From Chloroflexota bacterium (GTDB lineage: Bacteria; Chloroflexota; Anaerolineae; Promineifilales; Promineifilaceae), in contig JAAEOP010000269.1 in assembly GCA_024223125.1 (NCBI GenBank), forward strand, positions 1 to 6,265: 6,265 nucleotides of DNA. Direction: 5' to 3'. Shown here one piece after another: positions 1 to 5,830 of the stretch. The notes beneath the pieces were generated by a model. That model was not told the DNA's origin. It did no database searches and worked only from the letters and a program-made list of their open reading frames with translations. The translations under genes were made by a program, and so were the position numbers. The first letter of the stretch is position 1. Each line of letters starts with the position of its first letter.

Positions 1-14
1 CAAACTGGAGTTTG
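1..14. other. Small palindrome downstream of the last gene
   Basis: Bases 1-14 read CAAACTGGAGTTTG, a perfect inverted repeat that can form a 5-bp stem (CAAAC/GTTTG) with a 4-base loop. It lies about 40 bases past the stop codon of the last SulP gene, where an intrinsic terminator could sit. The T-tract that would follow in the direction of transcription lies outside the window, so terminator function cannot be judged. The rest of 15-54 shows nothing recognisable. Confidence 0.25.
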
Positions 15-54
15 GGAACGGGGTTGGAAACAACACACGGCCGCCTCCGCCAAG

Positions 55-1776
55 CTACCCATCATCTGATGACGTACCATACCTGGACAGATAGGTCTCG
101 ACACCATCCTGAACATCGGAAAAGATGTACTCTGCCGGAATGATATCTGTCAGGTCTGCCCGTTCCATAACCTGTAAAACTTCCGTTTTCATCCGGGCCA
201 ACCAGATTTCCCGACCGGTGCGCGCTACCTCGCGCTGCAACTCTTTCAACGTCACCACGGCCGTGGCGTCAATCCCATTCATCGATTCCCCATCGATTAG
301 AATGACTTTCGGGGGCGGGTCAGCGGCCCGAATAGCCTCCCGGGTAGCCGCGACAAAATCTGGCATGTTGGCAAAAAACAGCATCCCGTCAAAGCGCAGG
401 ATGAGCAGACCGGGATAGGTTTGTCCATCGGGATAATTCTCCAGATTGCGGTACATAATTGTGTCCGGCACCCGGCCCAACACGGCAGTGGCCCGCTGCT
501 TTGTGCCAAATAACAGCACAACCAAGCCTAGCGAAGCCGCCAACAACAGCCCGGCCAACATCCCCAACAGCAATACCCCCAGAAATGCCACCAGCGCCGT
601 AAAAAAATCGAGGCGCGTAATGTGCCAATATTGGGTAACTTTGCGCAGGTTGATGTTGTGCCAGACGGCATGAATGACTATTGCGCCCAGCGTTGCCTCC
701 GGGAGATAATGGAAGAGCGGCGTTAGGGCCACAGCCGTAATCAGAATCGCGACGGCGGAGATGAGCGAAGCCATCTGCGAATTGACACCGGCCTCGGTAG
801 CTGCGGATGTGCGCGACATGCTGCCGTCCACGGTAAACCCGCCGCTAAAGCCCGAGCCTAAGTTAGCTACACCCACCGCGAGTAGCTCCTGATCAGCCTT
901 TACCTCATAGCCAAAGCGGTTGCCCAGTGAGCGGCCAATCGCCACCGACTCGGCAAAGGCTACCAGAGCCACCCCGACTGCGCCCGGAATCATGGTCAAC
1001 ATCTGCTGTAGTGACATCCCCTCCGGCAGACCAAAGGGCGGCAGAGAGGCGGGAATCTCCCCAACGATGTGAATTCCTTGCGCTTCAAAATCGAGCAGGC
1101 CGGAAATTGTGATGGACAGGAAGAGAACCACCAAAGGCCCCGGTATCTTGGGGACATATTTGTGCAGGGCAAACAGCAGGCTCAGGCTGATAACGCCAAC
1201 AACAAAGGTGGGCCAGTGCGTCAGGCTGATGTTACGAAAATAGGCCGCCAACCCGGGCAGAAAATCAAGGATGGGTGTCGGCTCAAAGCCAAAAATCTTA
1301 CCGATCTGGCCAATGGCAATGGAGAGCGCTACCCCGACCACAAAGCCATCCAGCACCGGCCGGGAGAGAAAATCTGCCAGCAAACCCAGGCGCAACAGGC
1401 CAAAAATGATCAGCAACAGACCGGTGACTATGGCCAGGACAATGGTTAAGAACACAAACTCTTCTGAACCGGCCATAGCCATACCGGCCACGACGCTAAA
1501 CGACAGCGCCGCCACGGTTGAGCTGGGGCCGACACTAAGATGGCGCGAAGTGCCCAATATGGCGTAGGCTACCAACGCCAGTGGGGCGGCGTACAGCCCG
1601 GTTTCGGGCGGCATGCCGGCGATGCCGGCATAGGCCATTGCTTCGGGCACAACCAAGGCCCAGACCGTTATTGCAGCAATAATATCTCCGCGCAGCCAGG
1701 TTTTATCATATTTAGGCAGCCAATCTAAAATAGGCATAAAAGACTTTAGGGAACGGGTTTCTGATTTTGCTTGCAC
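55..1776 (-). CDS. SulP family inorganic anion transporter with C-terminal STAS domain (canonical type)
   Basis: A 573-residue inner-membrane anion carrier of the SulP/SLC26 family. Known members move sulfate, bicarbonate or dicarboxylates, often with Na+ or H+; the substrate here cannot be read from sequence. The hydrophobic transport domain spans about residues 25-425. The N-terminal half has the family pattern PPETGLYAAP (56-65), then GTSRHLSVGP (75-84) leading into TM3. The second half has FAESVAIGRS (274-283, with Glu276) and GGFTVDGSMSRTS (312-324), matching the usual TM8 and post-TM8 motifs. A STAS domain covers about 430-565: FFANM at 467-471 and NGIDATAV around 500-507, where many STAS domains carry the DSxG switch loop. 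Length is normal for bacterial SulP. The start is GTG at 1776, chosen because GGAGG lies 6 bases upstream; the next internal Met (residue 14) has no comparable site. It begins one base after the stop of the preceding SulP gene, so the two are almost certainly co-transcribed and translationally coupled. Family assignment is firm. Confidence 0.95.
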   Translation of the reverse strand: MQAKSETRSLKSFMPILDWLPKYDKTWLRGDIIAAITVWALVVPEAMAYAGIAGMPPETGLYAAPLALVAYAILGTSRHLSVGPSSTVAALSFSVVAGMAMAGSEEFVFLTIVLAIVTGLLLIIFGLLRLGLLADFLSRPVLDGFVVGVALSIAIGQIGKIFGFEPTPILDFLPGLAAYFRNISLTHWPTFVVGVISLSLLFALHKYVPKIPGPLVVLFLSITISGLLDFEAQGIHIVGEIPASLPPFGLPEGMSLQQMLTMIPGAVGVALVAFAESVAIGRSLGNRFGYEVKADQELLAVGVANLGSGFSGGFTVDGSMSRTSAATEAGVNSQMASLISAVAILITAVALTPLFHYLPEATLGAIVIHAVWHNINLRKVTQYWHITRLDFFTALVAFLGVLLLGMLAGLLLAASLGLVVLLFGTKQRATAVLGRVPDTIMYRNLENYPDGQTYPGLLILRFDGMLFFANMPDFVAATREAIRAADPPPKVILIDGESMNGIDATAVVTLKELQREVARTGREIWLARMKTEVLQVMERADLTDIIPAEYIFSDVQDGVETYLSRYGTSSDDG

Positions 1777-1777
1777 G

Positions 1778-3439
1778 TTATTCCTCCAACCATTTTTCTG
1801 CTGCGGCCAAGGCTTCTACCGTGGCGCCGCCCAACGTATCTGTGGCCATGAAGATGTCTTCCTCGGGAATGGTTTCAAATGTTTCGGTCTTGCGGAGTTG
1901 ATCCAATACATGCTCGCCCACGCCGGCCAGCATCAGCTTGCCGCCGTTGGCTTGCAGTTGCTGCGCGTACCGTTCCAGTACCTTGATCAAGGTGCTGCCA
2001 ATCTGCGAGCGACCCCGCATGCGCAAAATAACCACGGCCCGCTGTGCATTTCCCACCTCAGGCAGGCGTTCGTCCAGGGTGAAAGCACCGGAGAAGAAAA
2101 GGTGGCCCCACACCTGAAGCGTTGTAATAGAATTAGCGCTGAGTTGTTCGGGTGCCGGTTTTTCCTGAAAGGTGCCGTCTGCCTGTCGCATTACTTCTTT
2201 AACCTCGATATCGGCGGAAGCGCGAGCTATATGTACCACAAATGAAAGGGCCACACCCAATATAACGGCCCATTGCACGGGCAGTACCAATGTAGCTACA
2301 AATGTAAAGGCCATAATAAGCCGTGGCCCCATCCCCACATCCCACACATCGGCGATGCGATCCTTCTTGATGGTCTCCAGGCCGGCAATAATTAACAAGG
2401 CAGCAATGGCCGGTTCCGCGATTTTCTCCACCAAATTGCCAAAAAGCAAGACCAGGATAATAAAAATGAGACCGGCAAATATGTTAGCCCAGCGCGATTT
2501 GGCCCCGGCACTAACGGCCAAAGCTGTCCCGGCCAACGAACCGCCGACCGGTAACCCCTGAAAAAAGCCAGTCGCGGTGTTACCAATGCCCTGCCCGGTA
2601 AAATCACGTGATGGATCCGCATACTTACCATCCGGGTTGGGGATGCTTTGGCTGACGCCGGCGGCTTGAATCAGGCCAATCAACCCGATGGCAACGGCCG
2701 GCAGAAGCAGCTTTGGTACTAAGGCCAGGCTGGGCAAGGCCAGGCTGGGCAACGCCCCGGAGATGTCGAAACTATCGCCCACCAGATGCACCGATTCAAG
2801 CCCTATCAACGAAACAACCAACGACGTTACCAGTAAAGCCAGAATTAGAGCATAGTTTTTGAGCGGTGTCCGAACCAAAAAAATAATTATGGCGATTGTA
2901 GCCACACCGGTTACCAATGAGGGGAGATGGATTTCCCGCAAATTAAACAGCAGGTCGATGGCCCGGGCTACATTGCTGCCGGCTTCGCTCTCATAGCCGG
3001 TTAAATCGCCAAGCTGGCTCAGGATAATGGTGACGGCAATGCCCGTAAAAAAGCCGGTCATAACCGCATTGGAGATAAAGCGGACCAAACCGCCCAGCTT
3101 AAGCACACCCAGCAGCAACTGAAAGAGGCCCACCAGAATGGTTAGTGTAACCAGCAGTGGGGCCATATCCGCCTCACCGGTACCGGCCACCGCGCCGGCC
3201 ACAACCAGCATCATGGCGCTGGTCAGGACGCAGTTCATAAATTGCGAACCGGTGAACAGCCCGGATACCGGCATCCCGACCATCACTGAGTTAAAAGCGA
3301 AGACCGGATTAACGCCGGCCAGAATAGCCGAGGCAATCGAGTCGGGAATGGCGACCATAGCCAAGGTCAACCCGGCTCCGGCATCGCTGGGGATATTTTT
3401 GCGATCAAAATCTAAAGTCATCGATGTTTCCTTTTGCAT
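1778..3439 (-). CDS. Divergent SulP-type anion transporter with degenerate STAS domain
   Basis: A 553-residue integral membrane protein. The SulP fold is recognised from overall layout: DAGAGLTLAMVAIPDSIASA (19-38) parallels the usual N-terminal motif; a second-half motif QAAGVSQSIPNPDG covers 258-271; GFFQGLPVGGSLAGTA covers 291-306; a STAS-like domain covers about 430-553. Several canonical residues differ from the neighbouring SulP: the Gly-Pro before TM3 is Val71-Leu72, the TM8 Glu is Gln258, the Arg of GSxSR is Gly304, and the STAS loop Asp is Gly481. I believe a SulP subfamily with QxAGVSQSxPNPDG exists in other bacteria, from memory only, so this is probably an established divergent branch rather than a decaying gene; the frame is intact. 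The start chosen is ATG 3439 (AGGAGG 10 bases upstream); ATG 3421, with AAGGA 7 bases upstream, would give 547 residues. It sits 5 bases after the AI-2E gene and 1 base before the second SulP gene. Substrate unknown; a partner or modulatory subunit role is possible. Confidence 0.88.
   Translation of the reverse strand: MQKETSMTLDFDRKNIPSDAGAGLTLAMVAIPDSIASAILAGVNPVFAFNSVMVGMPVSGLFTGSQFMNCVLTSAMMLVVAGAVAGTGEADMAPLLVTLTILVGLFQLLLGVLKLGGLVRFISNAVMTGFFTGIAVTIILSQLGDLTGYESEAGSNVARAIDLLFNLREIHLPSLVTGVATIAIIIFLVRTPLKNYALILALLVTSLVVSLIGLESVHLVGDSFDISGALPSLALPSLALVPKLLLPAVAIGLIGLIQAAGVSQSIPNPDGKYADPSRDFTGQGIGNTATGFFQGLPVGGSLAGTALAVSAGAKSRWANIFAGLIFIILVLLFGNLVEKIAEPAIAALLIIAGLETIKKDRIADVWDVGMGPRLIMAFTFVATLVLPVQWAVILGVALSFVVHIARASADIEVKEVMRQADGTFQEKPAPEQLSANSITTLQVWGHLFFSGAFTLDERLPEVGNAQRAVVILRMRGRSQIGSTLIKVLERYAQQLQANGGKLMLAGVGEHVLDQLRKTETFETIPEEDIFMATDTLGGATVEALAAAEKWLEE
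1783..1787 (-). promoter_or_regulatory. Strong Shine-Dalgarno deciding a GTG start
   Basis: On the minus strand GGAGG occurs here, followed by 6 bases (AATAAC) and the GTG at 1776. The site lies inside the last codons of the preceding SulP gene, so ribosomes ending that gene stop next to the next start. This supports GTG over the internal ATG 13 codons downstream. Confidence 0.8.
2721..2750 (-). repeat. Perfect 15-bp tandem duplication inside a SulP gene
   Basis: The 15-base unit AAGGCCAGGCTGGGC (plus strand) occurs twice head-to-tail, at 2721-2735 and 2736-2750. Because 15 is a multiple of three, the frame is kept and the protein shows LPSLA twice around residues 230-239, just before a hydrophobic segment. 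Identity at the DNA level suggests a recent slippage event. Confidence 0.9.
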
Positions 3440-3455
3440 ACTACTTATGCCTCCT
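3429..3455 (-). promoter_or_regulatory. Two alternative Shine-Dalgarno sites for the divergent SulP gene
   Basis: Minus-strand AGGAGG at 3455-3450 lies 10 bases before ATG 3439, and AAGGA at 3433-3429 lies 7 bases before an in-frame ATG at 3421. The first site overlaps the end of the AI-2E gene; the second lies within the first codons of the longer SulP product. Both starts are credible and differ by six residues, all before the first membrane segment. Confidence 0.55.
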
Positions 3456-4503
3456 GGCCGGTATCGCCCGGCGGTTTGCTTGAGCCGACCATCAGGTCGG
3501 CTACCCAGCGCGTGCTATCAAAGCTGTCCAGCAAAAACATTAAAATCACGGTTAAGGGCATGGATAAAAACATACCCAACGGCCCCAAAATCCAGCTCCA
3601 TAACATAAATGACAGAAAAACCACCAGCGGTGATACCTTTAACCCCTGACCAATTAATTTAGGCGCAACCACATTTTCGGCAGCACCGTTGATGATCATC
3701 ACCCCAATAATCACCACAATGGCCATACCGATGCCGTACTGTGCCCAGGCCAAAAGCACCGCTGGAATTGTGGCTAAAGTTATGCCCAGATAAGGTACAT
3801 AACTGAGAAAAAAGGTTAACACACCCCACAGTAAGGCGAAATCAATGCCCAATACCCACAGCATGATTGTCACCAGACCCCCGGTAATCAGGTTGACCAG
3901 GGTGCGCAGGCCAAAGTAACGGACAACGCTTTGGCTAAAATCTGCACTGCGAACCACCAAAATATGATCCTCGCCCAGGCTCTGTTGCAAGGTTGAGCTA
4001 AGTTTTGGCGCCTCTAGCAAAGCAAAAATGATGGTCACCACTATGAAAATTGCCGTAGCGGCCAAATTGCCCAGCCGGCTCAAATAATTAACAAATGATT
4101 GAACCATTTCTTCGATATCAGCGGCGCCCCGCTTGATACCGGACGGCTCAAGATCCTGACTGGCTAGGGTTGCCTGGGCGTCGGCTACCCAGGCCTGAAA
4201 TTGGGCTTGATAAGTGGACAGGCTGTCGGCTAATTGTTCAAACGAGGCGCTGAGAAACCAGGTCAAGGCCAGCCCCAGAACAATGACGCCGATGATCATC
4301 GCCAGTAAGGCCAGGCCGGTGGATAACCCCCTTTTTCGCAGCCAATGCAAGATAGGTGTAAACAAAATGGCCAGAAAAAGAGCCAACAAAACCGGGCTGA
4401 TATACGGCGCAGCCAGGGTCATGGTTGCAATAATTATGGCCAGGCTGGCCGTGCCGACCAATAGCCGGGTAAAGGTAAGGTGGTGCGTTTTTAGTGTTGT
4501 CAT
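3445..4503 (-). CDS. AI-2E family (UPF0118) membrane transporter
   Basis: A 352-residue polytopic inner-membrane protein of the AI-2E transporter family (PF01594). Characterised relatives include the E. coli quorum-signal exporter TqsA and Na+/H+ antiporters in halophiles, so the substrate cannot be assigned. The layout is typical: two N-terminal hydrophobic hairpins (about 12-52 and 60-84), a soluble helical stretch (about 86-145), a membrane segment (146-164), and a C-terminal bundle from about 200. Family motifs in the C-terminal half are LSYVPYLG (233-240), NVVAPKLIGQGLKVSP (277-292) and LGPLGMFLSMPL (306-317). The start is ATG 4503, with AGGA 6 bases upstream. The frame stays open 84 codons further upstream, but that part reads through a dispersed palindromic repeat and into the end of the previous gene, lacks hydrophobic family sequence and should not be annotated. 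The stop is 5 bases before the divergent SulP gene, so this gene heads the tight SulP operon. Family assignment is firm. Confidence 0.93.
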   Translation of the reverse strand: MTTLKTHHLTFTRLLVGTASLAIIIATMTLAAPYISPVLLALFLAILFTPILHWLRKRGLSTGLALLAMIIGVIVLGLALTWFLSASFEQLADSLSTYQAQFQAWVADAQATLASQDLEPSGIKRGAADIEEMVQSFVNYLSRLGNLAATAIFIVVTIIFALLEAPKLSSTLQQSLGEDHILVVRSADFSQSVVRYFGLRTLVNLITGGLVTIMLWVLGIDFALLWGVLTFFLSYVPYLGITLATIPAVLLAWAQYGIGMAIVVIIGVMIINGAAENVVAPKLIGQGLKVSPLVVFLSFMLWSWILGPLGMFLSMPLTVILMFLLDSFDSTRWVADLMVGSSKPPGDTGQEA

Positions 4504-4509
4504 AACATT

Positions 4510-4513
4510 TCCT
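4510..4513 (-). promoter_or_regulatory. Shine-Dalgarno fixing the AI-2E start
   Basis: Minus-strand AGGA (within GATAGGAAATGTTATG) lies 6 bases before ATG 4503. It separates the real start from the longer open frame running through the upstream repeat. Confidence 0.7.
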
Positions 4514-4563
4514 ATCAAATAAAACCTACTCAGGCCGCAGAGCTGTTCATCTCTACGGTTATA

Positions 4564-4649
4564 TGTCATTGCGAGGCGCATTTTGCCGAAGCAATCCCCG
4601 CCTTGCAGGCAGAAGATTGCTTCGTCCGCTTCGCTTCCTCGCAATGACA
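4564..4649. repeat. Two-armed dispersed palindromic repeat (TGTCATTGCGAGG...GAAGCAATC type)
   Basis: The left arm 4564-4596 begins TGTCATTGCGAGG and ends GAAGCAATC. The right arm 4615-4649, read on the minus strand, begins and ends with the same 13 and 9 bases, with differing middles (11 versus 13 bases). The centre contains GCCT/AGGC (4600-4610), a small hairpin. Each arm can also fold alone through ATTGC/GCAAT. This is the intergenic repeat found in many unrelated environmental bacteria, whose translations give the familiar false peptide CHCEERSDEAI (known from memory). It occupies most of the 193-base spacer 4504-4696. There is no T-run after it in the direction of transcription, so it is not an intrinsic terminator; a role as an mRNA-stabilising or attenuating hairpin, or simply a non-autonomous mobile repeat, is possible. 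Confidence 0.9.
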
Positions 4650-4696
4650 CCCGCAGAATCTTTAGAACTGAAAACAACCCTGCAGACCGGCAGATT

Positions 4697-5740
4697 CTAG
4701 GCATTACCTGCTTCCAATGCTTCTGATCCTTTGTGGAGATAACTTTTAATCTCATCTATTATTTGTCGGCGTTTCAGCCCCGTCCGGCGTAAGGCCCCCA
4801 TACCCAAAATTGTCCAACAAATCATTTGAATCAGGTGGAGGATGATGGCATAGGTGGCAGCCACCGTCGTGTTGGTTAGCTGAAACGTTACCAGCAAAAC
4901 AATCACGATGACATGATAAACAACCAACATCACATTTACCGAAGGCGGCATAACGGCCAGAACCGCTGCGGCAATGAGCAGCATTTGATTGGTTGATAAT
5001 TTTAGCGGCAGGGCGGCCAGCACCAGATAGTGAAAGATAAAAAAGCTAATCCAGGCTGCATAAGACAGCAGCAAGTTGACCATCAGGTGGCGGCCCGAGC
5101 TAATGGCATCCAAACTCTGAAGCATCGTTGAGGTTGTGCTGCGTATCTGCTCTTTGCTAAAATATCCCCAGCGACTTAGCCGAAAGGTCAGCGTATCTAT
5201 CACCCGTTCACGATGGCGTACTGTCCAAAAAATTGCCCCAAACAGGACAATAACAAAAATAAGCGTGCCGCCAATGGACGTGGTTGGATGCGTTTGCTCT
5301 GAAGAAAGCAGTAAAACTACCAAGATTGTGGCCGACAAACGCATCACCTGTTCCAGCAAGCGTTCAACAAGCAAGGCCGAGTAGGCTTGCGGCATCGAGA
5401 TAGGGGTGACCATACCTATCGCTACCACCCTGGCCACCATGGCCGGTACAAAGAGGGCGATGTGATACATAAAACCAATACTGTTAGCGTAAAAGGTCTC
5501 TTCCCAGCCCGGTTCATTGAGCAGAATGTATCTGAGCCGGATAGTCAGAAAGATGTAACCCGCCAGCAAAACGGCGGTTACGCCAATAAAATTCCACCAG
5601 TTGATCGCCTTGAATAGCCTGACCAGGTCGCCCAGATCAATAAAAAATGCAAAGAGAAAAAGCAGCAAGGCCGTACTAACGCCAACGACTATCCAGATTT
5701 TGTTGCGAGAGCTATTAGTCTTCATAAATCGTTTCCACAT
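4697..5740 (-). CDS. UPF0104 / lysylphosphatidylglycerol synthase transmembrane family protein
   Basis: A 347-residue multi-pass membrane protein of the PF03706 family (the flippase-like domain of MprF and AglD-like proteins). Stand-alone members are of mostly unknown function, with lipid flipping or a role near glycolipid synthesis often suggested. Hydrophobic segments lie at about 14-33, 49-68, 86-110, 133-146, 157-173, 221-244, 251-290 and 294-315. The family motif appears as ARVVAIGMVTPISMPQAYSA (103-122) followed by LLVERLLEQ (123-131), matching the usual G..TP....A....VERLLD block. The C-terminal motif, often PSxPGxxGxFH, reads PPSVNVMLVVYH (265-276) and has lost the glycines. The tail is basic then acidic (318-347). 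The start chosen is ATG 5740; ATG 5725, with GGAA 7 bases upstream, is a close alternative. A TTG at 5761 keeps the frame open but lies inside a repeat, one base from its only purine-rich site. Repeats of one family flank the gene on both sides. Confidence 0.82.
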   Translation of the reverse strand: MWKRFMKTNSSRNKIWIVVGVSTALLLFLFAFFIDLGDLVRLFKAINWWNFIGVTAVLLAGYIFLTIRLRYILLNEPGWEETFYANSIGFMYHIALFVPAMVARVVAIGMVTPISMPQAYSALLVERLLEQVMRLSATILVVLLLSSEQTHPTTSIGGTLIFVIVLFGAIFWTVRHRERVIDTLTFRLSRWGYFSKEQIRSTTSTMLQSLDAISSGRHLMVNLLLSYAAWISFFIFHYLVLAALPLKLSTNQMLLIAAAVLAVMPPSVNVMLVVYHVIVIVLLVTFQLTNTTVAATYAIILHLIQMICWTILGMGALRRTGLKRRQIIDEIKSYLHKGSEALEAGNA

Positions 5741-5746
5741 AGTAAA

Positions 5747-5777
5747 GATTTCTCGTCGCAAGCTCCTCGAAATGACA
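5747..5777 (-). repeat. Single-arm copy of the same dispersed repeat, ATTTC/GAAAT variant
   Basis: Read on the minus strand, these 31 bases begin TGTCATTTCGAGG and end GAGAAATC, matching one arm of the 4564-4649 element apart from the middle and the ATTGC-to-ATTTC change with its compensating GCAAT-to-GAAAT partner. No second arm is visible on either side. It ends 6 bases before ATG 5740 and so forms most of that gene's leader. Confidence 0.8.
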
Positions 5778-5830
5778 TAAAATCTGAAATGTCAACAGAA
5801 CCCAGAGCTTTCGACTCGTTCATCATCGAA

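Noticed and set aside
1069..1449. Plus-strand open frame of 126 codons
   Set aside because: It lies entirely antisense to the canonical SulP gene, is Gln/Asn-rich without any fold signature, and mirrors the codon bias of the opposite strand.
3138..3608. Plus-strand open frame of 156 codons
   Set aside because: It runs antisense across the SulP/AI-2E junction with no Shine-Dalgarno or recognisable domain; a shadow frame.
4520..4572. TATAAC at the repeat border as a -10 element for the AI-2E operon
   Set aside because: The hexamer 17 bases upstream is GCAAAA, a poor -35, so an independent promoter cannot be supported.
4564..4649. Palindrome as an intrinsic terminator for the UPF0104 gene
   Set aside because: The stem is strong but no T-tract follows in the transcription direction, and the sequence matches a dispersed repeat family.
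4655..4698. 7-bp inverted repeat AGAATCT/AGATTCT at the end of the UPF0104 gene
   Set aside because: The loop is 30 bases, the arms are AT-rich, one arm overlaps the stop codon region and no T-run follows; likely chance.
5741..5761. TTG start at 5761 adding seven residues to the UPF0104 protein
   Set aside because: It lies inside the repeat, its nearest purine-rich site is only one base away, and two ATG codons follow at 5740 and 5725.
5767..5795. Possible sigma-70 promoter before the UPF0104 gene, with a perfect TTGACA at 5795-5790 on the minus strand
   Set aside because: At 16-18 bases downstream the hexamers read ATTTCG, TTTCGA or TTCGAG, all poor -10 elements, and they fall in the repeat. 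The -35 match alone is not enough.
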